Positions 43,296 to 56,700 of a DNA stretch of 64,000 nucleotides are shown here, in pieces (position 1 is the first letter of the stretch; each line of letters begins with the position of its first letter). The position numbers and the translations under genes are program-made. The notes below the pieces were generated by a model. It was given only the letters and a program-made list of their open reading frames with translations, was not told the origin of the DNA and did no database searches. Origin of the DNA: Solimonas marina. Its GTDB lineage: Bacteria; Pseudomonadota; Gammaproteobacteria; Nevskiales; Nevskiaceae. The stretch lies in the NCBI RefSeq assembly GCF_012241385.1, contig NZ_JAAVXB010000002.1, positions 496,001 through 560,000 of the forward strand, written 5' to 3'.

Positions 43296-45740
43296 TCAGA
43301 TATCGAAGATCAGATTGGCCGCGAATACGCGGCCGCGGTCCGAGCGCGACGCCGCGTAATTGCCGGGGGCCAGCGGCTCGTCGAGTACCTGATCGACGAT
43401 CTTTTCCTGGGTCAGATTGCGTGCCGCCAGGCTCAGCATCCAGTTGCCCTGCCGCGAGCCGAGTACGACGCGTGCATTCAGCTCGGTGGTGGCCGGCTGG
43501 TATTTCTCCGGCGCCAGATCGACATCGACATAACGGCCGCTGCGATACAGCACGTCGACCGCGAAGGTGGCCAGCGCGCCGCCCGGCACCAGCGTGGTGA
43601 ACGACGGCACGGCGGCCGCGGTCCAGCGCGGCGCGTTCGACAGCGTGCGGCCCGACAGATCCTGGGTCGTGCCGTCCGAATTGGTGTTCGGGCACTCGCT
43701 GGGGACCGCACAAGCCGGCGCGTCGGGGTAGTGCGTGTAATAGGCGTCGGCGTAACCGGCCGAGCCGTAGAACGCCAGGCCACGTAGTGGCGCCAGCCAG
43801 TTGATCTCCAGTTCGCCGCCGCGCGAGCGCGCCGATGCGGCATTGAGAAAGACCGGCGCCGCGCCGCCGCCATTGCCGGCTTCGAAGGTCGACACCTGCA
43901 GATTGCTGAAGCGCATGTCGAACAGCGCCGCGCTGACGCGCAGCGAGCCCTGCAGCAGACGAGCCTTGGCGCCGAGCTCGAGGCTGGTCGCACGCTCCGG
44001 TTCGAACTCCAGATGATCGGGATTCAGCGGCAGCGCATTGAAGCCGCCACTCTTGTAGCCGCGGGTCCAGGTCAGATAGACGTTGGCGTTCGGCCGCGGC
44101 TGCCATTTGAGGCCGGCCTTCGGCGAGAACTCGTTCTCGCTGCGGTTGATCGTCGAGTCGAAATCTTCCTGGCCGGCGACCAGCGGAATGAAGACGCCTT
44201 CGTGCGAGCTGGTGAAGTGGCCCTTCTTGTGCTCGTGGCCGACGCGGCCGCCGAGAATGACCGACCAGTCCTCGAAGACGAAATATTCCATCTGCCCGAA
44301 CAGCGCCGCGGTGCTGGTTTCCTGGTCGAGCGAAACGCGTGCGACCTGTTCGGAGCCGATCGCCGGGTCGATCAGCGGCTGCAGCAGATCGACGAGCTGG
44401 CCGAGGCCGTAGGCGGTTTGCGCCAGCGGCACGCCACCCAGGCGCAGTACCGGATTGCCGTCCGGATTGCCGGCTTCGGCGGCGGTGAGGAAGGCCAGCG
44501 CCGCGCCCAGGTCCTCGAGCTGATACTGGTCGTTGGAGACGAAGGTCGAGTCGAAGTAGTAGGCGCCGATAACGAAGTCGATGCCGTGGCCGAAGTCGAG
44601 AATGCTGTCGTCGTGGCCGCCGACCCGCACTTCCTGGCTGAACTGCTTGTACGGCGCCGGCTTGATCAGCGTGTCGCGCACCACCGGCACCGGGCTGAAG
44701 TCGCCGTCGATGTCGCGCGATTCGAGGGTCTGCTTGGCCCAGCCCGTCACCGACGTCAGCTTCCACTGATCGATGCCGGCGAGGCCGTCGAGCGTGTAGT
44801 CGACGGTGGCGTTGGCGCCGGCGAAATGCGTTTCGCCACGCGACGGCACGTTCGCCGAGTTCTTGAAGTCCAGGTTCGCCTCGAACTGCGGATCGTAGTC
44901 GCGCATCAGCGCTTCGGTTGGCGCGGTGACCTTGATCAGCTGGAAGTTGTTGGCGTTGAGCCACTGCTGCGAGTAGAAAGCGCCCAGATCGATCTGCGCC
45001 GGGCCTTGGGTGTAGCGCAGCCGGCCGCGGATTGTGTTCTGCGACGTATCCACCTCCGGGCGGTCGAGATCGGTGTTGTGCAGCAGACCGTCGTCGCGTG
45101 AGAAATTGCCAGCGATGCGCGCCGCCCAGTGCTCGCCGAGGGCGATATTGAAGACCGGGCGCACGGCGCGCTGGTCGCTGCCGAGCAGCAGTTCGCCACC
45201 CATGCCGGTGTTGGCGTCGGGCGCGCGCGTCACCAGATTGAAGACGCCGGCCGTGCTGTTCTTGCCGAATAGCGTGCCCTGTGGGCCGCGAAGCACTTCC
45301 ATGCGCTGATCGTCGTTGAAGAACACCGACAAAAAGTTCGAGCGGCCGTAGTAGATGCCGTCAACGACGGTTGCGACCGACGGCTCGAAGCCCGCATTGG
45401 TCGACAAGGTGCCGAAGCCGCGAATGAAGAAGTCGCCGCCGGTCGGCGACAGCGCCAGCGTGACGTTGCCCAGATAGCCCTGCAGGTCGGGAAAGCCGGT
45501 CGCGCCGCTTTGCTGCATCAGCGCGCCATCGATGGTGCCGACCGAGACCGGCACCTGTTCGAGATTCTGTGAAAGCTTCTGCGCGGTGACGATGATTTCC
45601 GGCAGGACGGTCGGCAAGGCCGCGTCATCGTCGTTGCTGGCGGTGGCGGCCGCCGCGTTTATCTGCCAAGCGCCGAGCACGGCAACGGCGCCCACGGCGA
45701 GTTTCGCCGCGAGCGGCTTCGGTCCCAATCGATTCGCCAT
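43296..45740 (-). CDS. TonB-dependent outer membrane receptor
   Basis: An outer-membrane beta-barrel transporter of 814 residues. After a signal sequence (KLAVGAVAVLGAWQINAAAA) comes a TonB-box-like EIIVTAQK. The plug domain follows with VPVSVGTIDGALMQQSGA, FFIRGFGT and RMEVLRGPQGTLFGKNSTAGVFNLVT. The barrel ends with GNYAASRSDRGRVFAANLIFDI, an aromatic/hydrophobic C terminus. The family resembles the oxidative-type receptors of sphingomonads and Nevskiales, whose substrate cannot be told from sequence. The true start is ATG 45740; the upstream frame is unsupported. It is not part of the feo operon and shows no Fur box. Confidence 0.92.
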   Translation of the reverse strand: MANRLGPKPLAAKLAVGAVAVLGAWQINAAAATASNDDDAALPTVLPEIIVTAQKLSQNLEQVPVSVGTIDGALMQQSGATGFPDLQGYLGNVTLALSPTGGDFFIRGFGTLSTNAGFEPSVATVVDGIYYGRSNFLSVFFNDDQRMEVLRGPQGTLFGKNSTAGVFNLVTRAPDANTGMGGELLLGSDQRAVRPVFNIALGEHWAARIAGNFSRDDGLLHNTDLDRPEVDTSQNTIRGRLRYTQGPAQIDLGAFYSQQWLNANNFQLIKVTAPTEALMRDYDPQFEANLDFKNSANVPSRGETHFAGANATVDYTLDGLAGIDQWKLTSVTGWAKQTLESRDIDGDFSPVPVVRDTLIKPAPYKQFSQEVRVGGHDDSILDFGHGIDFVIGAYYFDSTFVSNDQYQLEDLGAALAFLTAAEAGNPDGNPVLRLGGVPLAQTAYGLGQLVDLLQPLIDPAIGSEQVARVSLDQETSTAALFGQMEYFVFEDWSVILGGRVGHEHKKGHFTSSHEGVFIPLVAGQEDFDSTINRSENEFSPKAGLKWQPRPNANVYLTWTRGYKSGGFNALPLNPDHLEFEPERATSLELGAKARLLQGSLRVSAALFDMRFSNLQVSTFEAGNGGGAAPVFLNAASARSRGGELEINWLAPLRGLAFYGSAGYADAYYTHYPDAPACAVPSECPNTNSDGTTQDLSGRTLSNAPRWTAAAVPSFTTLVPGGALATFAVDVLYRSGRYVDVDLAPEKYQPATTELNARVVLGSRQGNWMLSLAARNLTQEKIVDQVLDEPLAPGNYAASRSDRGRVFAANLIFDI

Positions 45741-45951
45741 CTTATTTTTATCGTGCACGGTGTGGCCGGCATTGTGCCTCCCACGTCCGGGCCTGCAAAT
45801 GCCTGATCGTCCACGTTGCACTGGCGCATCGGCGATGTGCGTTGCGACGATCCAGGTGCACAAAAAGTCGCGACGCGCGCCGCCCCTGACGTGAGGTCCG
45901 TCTTTAATAAGGGCGGCGCGGCCCGCGACGTGTCGTCGGCGCGTGTCCGGT

Positions 45952-48552
<2,601 letters not shown>

Positions 48553-48602
48553 GGCGGATGTGGACCTCTGATGTCTCGAATGTGTGAATGAAGTTGCTTG
48601 CA

Positions 48603-48630
48603 AAATGCGGCCGCGCGCCGGCCTTTCAAG
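48603..48630 (-). promoter_or_regulatory. Heat-shock (sigma-32) promoter of clpB
   Basis: On the minus strand CTTGAAA (-35), a 13-bp spacer and CCGCATTT (-10) match the RpoH consensus CTTGAAA-N11-16-CCCCATnT with a perfect -35. The predicted start is near 48596, about 44 nt before the clpB ATG. It fits the known heat-shock control of clpB. Confidence 0.78.
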
Positions 48631-48805
48631 CGGCCGGCGGCGCTGGCAGGGTCGTGTCCGGCCTTCGCGGCTTTGCCAGCAATGTCTCCTAAGTGATTGA
48701 GCGAGAAGCCTTGCTGTTATTGCGCCAGCAAGATATCGTCCTGATAGCGTCATCTTCGCAGTGTGCAATTGCGTCGTGCATTGCGATACGTCAACGCGAA
48801 CGACG

Positions 48806-49369
48806 ATGGACACCATCCCAGCCATCCTGAAGGTCGACGCCGGCGGCATGCCGGTAGCCTGGATCCACTGGCATACGGCGGTCACGCTCTATGCCCGCGA
48901 GCTCGTGCGCTGGGAAGCCGGCGCCGAACGCTTCCTGATCCGCGGCGGCATCAATGCCCGTACCGGTCTGCAGTCGACCTGCGAAATCGGCTCGATCATC
49001 GCGGTCGCCGACCGTTCACGTCGCCATGTTCGCGGCGTGCCGCTGCTGACCAATCGCACTCTGTTTCAGCGCGACCGCAATCTGTGCCTGTATTGCGGGT
49101 CGCACTTCGCCACGCATCTGCTGACCCGCGACCATGTCGTGCCGGCGTCGCGCGGCGGGGCATCAGCCTGGGAAAACTGTGTCACCGCCTGCCGGACCTG
49201 CAACCAGCGCAAGGACGACCGTACCCCGGAGGAAGCGAACATGCGTCTCCTGGCCGTGCCGTATATCCCGAACCTCGCCGAATACCTGATACTCTCCAAT
49301 CGACGGATTCTTGCCGATCAAATGGAATTCCTGCAGGCACATGCCGGCAGGCGACAGCGGCATCAATGA
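48806..49369 (+). CDS. HNH endonuclease family protein
   Basis: A 187-residue protein with a C-terminal HNH/zinc domain: CLYCG, then [40 protein letters not shown]. The two CxxC pairs bind zinc and the His-Asn-His order is complete. The N-terminal 90 residues are of unknown type ([20 protein letters not shown]). This HNH subfamily is widespread in gammaproteobacteria with an unknown substrate. It is divergent from clpB. Upstream in-frame codons reach 48761 but ATG 48806 is the first good start. Confidence 0.85.
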   Translation: MDTIPAILKVDAGGMPVAWIHWHTAVTLYARELVRWEAGAERFLIRGGINARTGLQSTCEIGSIIAVADRSRRHVRGVPLLTNRTLFQRDRNLCLYCGSHFATHLLTRDHVVPASRGGASAWENCVTACRTCNQRKDDRTPEEANMRLLAVPYIPNLAEYLILSNRRILADQMEFLQAHAGRRQRHQ

Positions 49370-49496
49370 TTCACGGACAGAATGGCGCAAGCACAGGGTA
49401 GGGGCGCGCGGTACCCGCAGTTGACGGCGAGCGCATCGGCGCTCGAAGCAGGGCGCGGTGCGTCGGCCACGTATGCGCCGCGCGTGGGCTGACCCC

Positions 49497-51695
49497 ATGG
49501 CCAGTTCATCCCCACACGCGCCCAACGACCAACCCGAAGCCGGGCGCTTCAACCCTATCGTTTCCGCGTTGCACGACATGGCGGTCACCGTACTCGGTGA
49601 TCAGCTGCGCGCGATGTTCGAGAAGGCCGACGATATCCTCTTCGACTCTGCCGAGAAGGCGCAGTCGAACGACGAGCAGCGTCTGTATCTGGACACCATG
49701 CGCATCGTTCGCGTGCAGCGCGCGAAAATTCTCAAGGCGTTTCGCGAATCGCTGGAGCATGCGCTGTCACAGATCAGCGACGAGCCGGTCGGCAGTGCCA
49801 GGCTCGATGACGTCGCCGACATGTCGCAGTGGTCGCTACAGGACGGCGACGTCCTCGAAGAGCGCATCGCCGTCTCCAACATGGAAACCAAGGCGGCCTC
49901 GCTGCATGCTCACGAGCTGGTCGAATTGCAGCGTCGCCTGGCGCGGCTCGCCGACCTGACCGGCGGCGGGCTGTCGCCGGAAGCGATTTCGCCGGCGCGC
50001 ATCATTCGCGCGTTCCAGCGTTCGGTGCAGAACCTGCAGGTCGATTTTCCGATCAAGCTGGTCATCTACAAGTTGTTCGACCGTGTCGTCGTCGGCGGCA
50101 TGTCGGAAATGTTCGCCAACGCCAACCAGCTGTTGGCCGGGCATGGCGTCGATCCCAAGGACGGGGCCGAAACGCAGCGGCAGATGCCGTCGGCTCAGCC
50201 GCCGCCGATGGAGGGCGACCCGCGCTTCGGTGCTGCGTCGCCAGGCAGCGCCGGGGCCGCACCGGCCTGGGCCAGCGGGGGGCGCTTCGCGCAGTTCATG
50301 GCGCCGCAGTCGCCGTCGAATGCCTGGAGCGCGGCCGGTTATGGCGCCGCGCCGCCGCCAGCACCGGGCGGCGGCTCCGTGATGCCGATGCCCGCCGGCG
50401 GATTCGCCAGCTATATGCCGTCCTATGCGCCGGCCTATGGCGGGCCGCCGGCTGCGCCGCCGCCGAACTACGACGATGCGTGGCTGACGCACGACATCGC
50501 GCAAATCCTGCAGTCCTATTCCAAGGGGCAGGCGCCGCGGGCGCCGGCCTGGTTGCCGCCGCAGCAGGTCGGGCTGGTGGCGCGCATGTTCGACGGCTAC
50601 TACAGCGATCCACGCATGCCGGACGCGCTCAAGCCGCTGCTGGCACGCTTGCAGCTGCCGGTGATGAAGGCCGCGCTCAGCGATCCGCATTTCTTTACCG
50701 ACACCGCGCATCCCGCGCGGCGCGCCAGCAACAGCCTCTACGAGCTGGCCCTGCAGCTGGGCAGCACGCCTAACGAGCAGGCGCTACGCGACCTCGAGGC
50801 GCTGGTCGAGGAGGTTGCCCGCGCGTTCGAACTCGACCCGACGCGGCTCAAGGCCGCAGCCGCCGAGGAGACGGTCGACGACGAGCAGGCTGATCGCTTC
50901 CTGCACGAGCAGGACATCACGCAGCAGGCGCGCAATCGCCAGCAGGTCGAGCGTGTTCGCCGTCTGGTCGCGCATGAGCTGAAGCTGCGCATCGGCGACC
51001 GCGAGCTGCCGACCGCCGTGATGCGCCTGATGTTGGCCGGTTTCGGTCCGCGGCTCTGCGTCGATTACATCCGCGATGGCGTCGGCGGTCAGAGCTGGGA
51101 ACAGAGCATGGCGCTGGTTGAGCGCGTGCTGGCCAGCCTCGATACGCCGTTGCCGGAAGAGGAGCGCACGCATGAGGAGGCGGAAATCGTTGCCGCCGTC
51201 AGCAGCCGCCTGTCGGAAGTCGGCTTTACCAAGACCAAGCTCGAGGACGTGATCGCTGGACTCGTCGAGTCCTATCTGCAGCCGCGTCGCAAGCCGCGGC
51301 TGGCTGACTTCGACGAGCTCGAGGCGGAAACCGCCGTCGAAGTGGAAGTCGAGCCGCCGCCGCGCCTGTCTCCCGAGCAGGAGCTGCAGGGCCTGCTGTC
51401 GATCGTGCTGCTGCCGGGCGCCTGGTACACGATCATCGAAGCCGGTACGCAGACCCGTCACTGGGTTCGCGTGAAGGCCTACTACCCGACGCAGCATTCG
51501 TTGCTGCTCGGCCATTACATGGAAGAGCGTTACGTGAAGATGCGGACCGCGGCCTTTGCCACCGAGCTGGCTGCCGGGCGTATCGCCGCGATCGAGCCGT
51601 CGCCGGACCTGCAGCAGGCGCTGGCGCGGATCGTCACGCTGCCGTTCGAGGCCGAGCCGCTCGGCGCCTTGCAATGGGTGCAGGGCAGCGTCTGA
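49497..51695 (+). CDS. DUF1631 family protein
   Basis: A 732-residue cytoplasmic protein of the DUF1631 family, of unknown function. The N-terminal helical region (FNPIVSALHDMAVTVLGDQLRAMFEKADDILFDSAEKA) and the C-terminal PilZ-like region (ELQGLLSIVLLPGAWYTI, then LLGHYMEERYVKMRTAAFATELAAGRI) are conserved. A low-complexity Gly/Pro/Ala-rich linker (about residues 224-330) separates them. The C-terminal part could be a c-di-GMP-related module by analogy, but the binding motifs are not clear. No good ribosome site is seen at ATG 49497; an in-frame ATG at 49458 is possible. Confidence 0.8.
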   Translation: MASSSPHAPNDQPEAGRFNPIVSALHDMAVTVLGDQLRAMFEKADDILFDSAEKAQSNDEQRLYLDTMRIVRVQRAKILKAFRESLEHALSQISDEPVGSARLDDVADMSQWSLQDGDVLEERIAVSNMETKAASLHAHELVELQRRLARLADLTGGGLSPEAISPARIIRAFQRSVQNLQVDFPIKLVIYKLFDRVVVGGMSEMFANANQLLAGHGVDPKDGAETQRQMPSAQPPPMEGDPRFGAASPGSAGAAPAWASGGRFAQFMAPQSPSNAWSAAGYGAAPPPAPGGGSVMPMPAGGFASYMPSYAPAYGGPPAAPPPNYDDAWLTHDIAQILQSYSKGQAPRAPAWLPPQQVGLVARMFDGYYSDPRMPDALKPLLARLQLPVMKAALSDPHFFTDTAHPARRASNSLYELALQLGSTPNEQALRDLEALVEEVARAFELDPTRLKAAAAEETVDDEQADRFLHEQDITQQARNRQQVERVRRLVAHELKLRIGDRELPTAVMRLMLAGFGPRLCVDYIRDGVGGQSWEQSMALVERVLASLDTPLPEEERTHEEAEIVAAVSSRLSEVGFTKTKLEDVIAGLVESYLQPRRKPRLADFDELEAETAVEVEVEPPPRLSPEQELQGLLSIVLLPGAWYTIIEAGTQTRHWVRVKAYYPTQHSLLLGHYMEERYVKMRTAAFATELAAGRIAAIEPSPDLQQALARIVTLPFEAEPLGALQWVQGSV

Positions 51696-51774
51696 AGCCT
51701 GACGGCGCGCCATGGCGCCGCTAACCGGACCGTATAGCGCCCCGCTGTGATCCCTGTTTCATCGAGTGCGAGGC

Positions 51775-51793
51775 GCTGCGCCGTCGGCGCAGC
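51775..51793 (+). terminator. Stem-loop between the DUF1631 gene and the LOG gene
   Basis: A perfect 8-bp stem (GCTGCGCC/GGCGCAGC) with loop GTC is followed by CGCTGTTTTG. It is a weak candidate terminator or mRNA hairpin in the 156-bp gap. Confidence 0.35.
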
Positions 51794-51851
51794 CGCTGTT
51801 TTGCCCATCCACAAAAATCGGGGCGGGCGCCCCGGACGTCGAGGAGTTCCC

Positions 51852-52586
51852 GTGCAGCCGGTCAAGGCCTACAAGAACCAAGAATTTCTGATGAGCGAGG
51901 AGGCGCGCGCGGTGCGCATCCTCTGCGAGTACGTCGAACCCGACCATCGCTTTCGCCGCACCGGCGTGCGCAACACGGTGGCGTTCTTCGGCTCGGCGCG
52001 CCTGCAGCCGGGCATCGGCACCGATGGGCACGACTGGTACGCCGAAGCGGCGGCCTTGGCCGAGCGCCTGGCCGATTGGACGCGTGAACGGCATCCGGTG
52101 GCCGAGCGCTTCTACGTCTGCACCGGCGGTGGCCCTGGCATCATGGAAGCGGCGCATTGCGGTGGTGCCCGCGTCGATCCGGCGCTCAACGTCGGCCTCA
52201 ACATCTCGCTGCCGTTCGAGCAGCACCTGAATCCGTATGTCGAGGACGAGCGCGCCTACCAGTTCCACTACTTTTTCATGCGCAAGTTCTGGCTGGTCAA
52301 GCTGGCGCGCGGCGCGATCTTCTTCCCCGGCGGTTTCGGCACGCTCGACGAGCTGTTCGAGCTGCTGACGCTCACGCAGACCGGCAAGGTCGTCAACATC
52401 CCGATCCTGCTGTACGGACGGGAGTTCTGGGAGGGGCTGGTGGATTTCGAGCGGCTTGCCGCGCGGGGGCTGATTTCACCGGAAGACACCGGGCTGTTCC
52501 GCTTCGTCGACGACGTCGACGGCGCGTTTGCGATTCTCAGCCGCGAACTGCAGCCGCACCCGCCGGTCTCCAAGGCCGTGGCCTGA
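51852..52586 (+). CDS. LOG family protein (cytokinin riboside 5'-monophosphate phosphoribohydrolase-like)
   Basis: A Rossmann-fold protein of 244 residues with the LOG motifs GGGPGIMEAAHCGGA and PGGFGTLDELFELLTLTQTGK. The family cleaves the ribose-base bond of nucleoside monophosphates; bacterial members often act on AMP or are named YgdH/PpnN-like. The N-terminal extension before VAFFGSARLQPG fits the longer LOG group. The start is GTG 51852 behind GAGGAG. It is transcribed alone, after the DUF1631 gene. Confidence 0.88.
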   Translation: MQPVKAYKNQEFLMSEEARAVRILCEYVEPDHRFRRTGVRNTVAFFGSARLQPGIGTDGHDWYAEAAALAERLADWTRERHPVAERFYVCTGGGPGIMEAAHCGGARVDPALNVGLNISLPFEQHLNPYVEDERAYQFHYFFMRKFWLVKLARGAIFFPGGFGTLDELFELLTLTQTGKVVNIPILLYGREFWEGLVDFERLAARGLISPEDTGLFRFVDDVDGAFAILSRELQPHPPVSKAVA

Positions 52587-52606
52587 GCCGGACGGGCGAC
52601 GGCGGC

Positions 52607-52828
52607 CTATAGATCGAAGTCGAGATCGTCGGCGATCAGCTTGCGCAGACGGCGTTCTTCCTGGAGCTTTTCGACGTCCCGCCAGTCGCGGGACTTCGAG
52701 CCGCCAGCCAGTTCCGCGTCCGGCGGAATGCTGTCGTCCTCGATGGCGTCGCCTTCGTCGACGAACTCATCGAAGTTGCTCTTGGAAGCTTCGGTCTGTG
52801 AGGCTTGTTTCTTCGGCTTGCGCGGCAT
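52607..52828 (-). CDS. Small acidic protein, unrecognised
   Basis: A 73-residue protein with a basic start (MPRKPKKQ), an acidic middle (FDEFVDEGDAIEDD) and a C-terminal helix RDWRDVEKLQEERRLRKLIADDLDF. The final helix resembles the short PA3496/DUF3545-type proteins of gammaproteobacteria, but I cannot confirm this. Its end converges with the LOG gene at 52586 with a 20-bp gap. No signal peptide. Confidence 0.6.
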   Translation of the reverse strand: MPRKPKKQASQTEASKSNFDEFVDEGDAIEDDSIPPDAELAGGSKSRDWRDVEKLQEERRLRKLIADDLDFDL

Positions 52829-53001
52829 ACCTGTCTCGGCTTGAGAGCCTGAGGAAAATCCACAACCACTTGGCGCGCGTTTTTATCAGGCTTTTTTTAC
52901 GGCGAAAAGAGGTCGTAACAACTCTTTTCCAATCAATATCTTGAAGGCAAGTTTGGCGGCCATGGCGCAGACCCTGCGCAAACTTGGCCGTGGAGGCGGC
53001 G

Positions 53002-53427
53002 ATGGACCAGCAGATTCTGCAAATCGAAACGGCCGGGCGTGACTTCGTCGAGATCACCGCAGCGGTGCAGCGCGCCGTCGCCGCCAGCGACACCGACGTC
53101 GGTCTGTGCCACCTGTTCCTGCGTCATACCTCGGCGTCGCTGTGCATCACCGAGAACGCGGCGCCGGCCGTGCGTGTCGACCTCGAGACCTGGGCCGGCG
53201 AGCTGGCGCCAGACAGCCACTCGCGCTACCGCCACGACGACGAGGGGCCGGACGACATGCCGGCACATATCCGCAGCCTTGTCGCCGGCATCGAGTTGAC
53301 GGTGCCGATACGCGACGGCGCGCTGCTGCTGGGCACCTGGCAGGGCATCTATGTCTGGGAACATCGGCACGACGCGCATCGGCGCAGCGTGGTCGTCACG
53401 GTCCACGGCGAGCGCCGCGCGCGCTGA
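53002..53427 (+). CDS. yjbQ: YjbQ family protein (UPF0047)
   Basis: A 141-residue protein of the YjbQ/UPF0047 family, with the conserved FLRHTSASLCITENA and SHSRYRHDDEGPDDMPAHI and the end LLLGTWQGIYVWEHR. E. coli YjbQ has weak thiamine phosphate synthase activity, but the physiological role is unproven. The start is ATG 53002, behind TGGAGGC; an upstream GTG at 52984 is in frame. It is followed by a tRNA gene. Confidence 0.9.
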   Translation: MDQQILQIETAGRDFVEITAAVQRAVAASDTDVGLCHLFLRHTSASLCITENAAPAVRVDLETWAGELAPDSHSRYRHDDEGPDDMPAHIRSLVAGIELTVPIRDGALLLGTWQGIYVWEHRHDAHRRSVVVTVHGERRAR

Positions 53428-53458
53428 AATCGGCGCTGGTGTTTTGCCGGCCGATCAG

Positions 53459-53464
53459 TACAAT
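53459..53464 (+). promoter_or_regulatory. Candidate -10 box of the tRNA-Ala gene
   Basis: TACAAT sits 15 bp upstream of the tRNA start, a suitable place. The -35 (near 53436) is poor. GC-rich CGCG after the box resembles a stringent discriminator. Confidence 0.4.
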
Positions 53465-53478
53465 ACGCGTCCTCGTGT

Positions 53479-53554
<76 letters not shown>

Positions 53555-53565
53555 CACGAATTGCC

Positions 53566-53598
53566 AAACCCGGCGCCGCTTGCGGCGCCGGGTTTTTT
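53566..53598 (+). terminator. Rho-independent terminator after tRNA-Ala
   Basis: A 10-bp perfect GC stem (CCCGGCGCCG/CGGCGCCGGG) with loop CTTG and AAA/TTT extension, followed by T6. It begins 12 bp after the tRNA and would end transcription of it. The rest of the gap up to 53768 shows no gene. Confidence 0.92.
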
Positions 53599-53768
53599 CG
53601 TTGGCGCAGTCGCCGGCGCCGATCGACCGCCAAGCGAAGCCGCACGCCCGCCACCGGCGTGCCGCACGAGCATCGGCATGCGACCATGCGCACGGCCGGC
53701 GGCGTGACCCGTGAACCGCGCCGCCGGTCGATCTCGGGCGTGAGCCCTGCTTTCGGACGGAATCCTGC

Positions 53769-56700
53769 ATGCGATCGTTGCGGATGTTTCTGACGAGCCG
53801 GCTGTTCCTGGTTGGCGTGCTGCTGATCGCAGTGCTGACCGGCGTGCTGCTGCTGCAGAACGGCGTACGCTCGATGGCCGCCGCCGAGGCACGCGAGTCG
53901 GAGCGTTTGCAGACTGCGACGTCGCAGCTGGCATCGGCGACCGAGGAGATCCTGCAATTCCGCCGCAAGAGCATCGTCTTTCTGGCGTCGACGCCGCCGA
54001 TCCAGGGGATTGTCCGCGCGACCGGCAACCAAGGCTATGACGCGGTCGGCGAGTCGTCGCTGAATCGCTGGCGGACCCGCCTGGCGCAGATTTTCTCCGG
54101 CTTTCTCGCGGCCAACGACGACATCTACCAGGCACGCATGATCGGCGTCGCCGATGGCGGGCGCGAGATCGTTCGTGTCGAGCGCGACGGCACGCGCATT
54201 GTCGTCGTGCCGGACGACCAGTTGCAGCGCAAGGGCGATCGACCTTACTTCACCGAGACTCTGGCGCAGCCCGTGGAGACGCCATTCATCTCGGCGATCA
54301 ATCTGAACCGAGAAAACGGTGCGCTCGAAGTGCCGCATCGCCCGACCGCGCGGGTCTCGATTCCGGTCTACGGCGCGGATAGCAAGATCTTCGGCATCGT
54401 CATCATCAATGTCGATCTGACGCAGCGCATCGAGCGGTTTGCCGAAGCCGCGCCACCGGGCGGGACCATGTACGTGCTCAACCAGGACGGCGACTACCTG
54501 GTCCATCCGGATCGCGCGCGGCGCTTCGGCTTCGATCTCGGACATCGCTATCGCTGGCAGGACGATTTCAAGCCCGACGGCAGTGTGGGTGGCATGGCGC
54601 GTTTCGCCAGCCGGTCGGGGCCGGTGCTGGCCGAGGAAGTCCGCCTGCGCCGCAACCCCGACGATCCGTCGCGTTACCTGCGCTTCGTGGCGACGGTTCC
54701 GGCGTCGGCGTTGACCGCCGGTCTGTGGGCCTCTCAAGGGCGCACCGCGCTATGGTCGCTGCTGTTTGGGCTGGCGGCATTGCTGCCCTTGTATCTGTAC
54801 TGGCTGGCGGGGCTGCGCGGCCGGCTGGCGCTGGAGCAGCGCGGGCGTCTGGCGGCGATCGTCGAGCACAGCGCCGACGCGATCGTGTCCCTGCGGCCGG
54901 ATGGGCAGGTGTTGTCGTGGAATCGCGGTGCCGAGCAGTTGTTCGGCCATGCCGCCGAAGCGGCCGTCGGCCAGTGGCTCGACGCACTGATTATCCCGGA
55001 TGGCCGGCGCGCCACGGAGCTTGATGACATTCCACGGCTGATGCGCGGCGAAGCGGTGCCGGTTCGCGAGTTTCGCCGCAGCGGGCGTGACGATCAGCTG
55101 CTGTGGGTCGAATCACGGCTGTCGCCGGTGCGTGATGCCGACGGGCAGATCATCGAAGTGGCGGCACAGTTCCGAGACGTCAGCGAGGCTCGCGCAGCGC
55201 GCGATGCGCTGACCGCACTGAACAACCGGCTCGAGGAGGAAGTGCGGCAACGCACGGCCGAGCTCGAACGCGTGGCGTCGCTACAGCGCGCCATCCTCGA
55301 TCATGCCGGGTTTGCGGTGATCGCCACCGACCCCGGCGGCATCATCACGCTGTTCAATCCGGCCGCGGAGCGCATGCTCGGCTATCGCCACGACGCGATG
55401 GTTGGCCGCCAGAGCCCGGTCATCCTGCACGACGCGGGCGAGCTGGCAGCGCGTGCCCGCGAGCTGACGGCCGAGCTGGGGCATCCAGTGGCGGCGGATT
55501 TCGAGGCCATCGTTGCGCGGGCGTTCGAGCGTGGGCCTGATGAGCGCGACTGGACCTATCTGCATCAGGACGGCAGCCGCATTCCGGTGCGCCTGGTGGT
55601 GACCACGCTGCGCACCGGTGATGGCGAGCTGATCGGGCATTTGAGCCTCGCCGCCGATCTCAGCGATCTGCATCGGCGCGAGCAGGAACTGGTCGCAGCG
55701 CGCGAGCTGGCCGAAGCGGCGGCGACGGCCAAGAGCCATTTTCTCGCCAACATGAGTCACGAGATCCGCACGCCGATGAACGCGGTGCTCGGTATGTTGC
55801 AGCTGCTGTCACGAACGCCGCTGGATTTCGCGCAAGCCGATTACACGGCCAAGGCCGAATCGGCGGCGCGCACCTTGCTTGGCATCATCGACGACATTCT
55901 CGATTTCTCGAAGATCGAGGCCGGCAAGCTGGCGCTTGATCCGCATCCGTTCTATGTCGACAACCTGCTGCGCGAGCTTGGGGTCATCCTGGGCGTGACG
56001 ATTGGCGACAAAAATGTCGAGTTGCTGTTCGACATCGCACCCGACCTGCCGCCGTATGTGATCGGTGATGCGCTGCGTCTACAGCAGGTTCTGCTCAATC
56101 TGGCCGGCAATGCCATCAAGTTCACCGAGCGCGGTGAGGTCATCGTCAGCGCCCGTCTGCTGGCGCGCGACGAGGCCCAGCTGAGACTTGGCTTCACGGT
56201 TCGCGATACCGGTATCGGCATGACCGGAGAGCAGATGTCGCGAATCTTCGAAGGCTTCGAGCAGGCGCAATCGTCGACCTCGCGGCGCTTCGGCGGGACC
56301 GGTCTTGGCCTGGCGATCAGCCAGCGCTTCGTGCAGATGATGGGCGGCGATATCCGCGTCGACAGTACGCCAGGGCAGGGCAGCGTCTTCAGCTTCGATG
56401 CGGTCGTGCAGGCGGCAGTAGCGCCTGCCGCCGTACCGGCGTCCGCGGTGCCGCAGTTGCATGGCTTGCGGGTACTGATCATCGACGACAACGCCGCGGC
56501 GCGGCGGATTCTGGCCGGCATCGTCGACTCGCTCGGCTGGCACGCGGACATGGCGGTCAGCGCTGCCGAGGGTCTGCAGCGGCTGGCCGGCGACGAGCAC
56601 TTCGATGTGGTGCTGGTCGACTGGCGCATGCCGGACGTCGACGGCTGGCGTGCCAGCGAGCAAATCCGCGAGCAGAGCCGGGACGCGGCGCAGCTGATCC

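Noticed and set aside
45741-45951. A possible Fur box before the TonB-dependent receptor gene
   Set aside because: I read the 211-bp gap and found no sequence close to the Fur consensus; the hairpin-like GGGCGGCGCGGCCC has no T tract.
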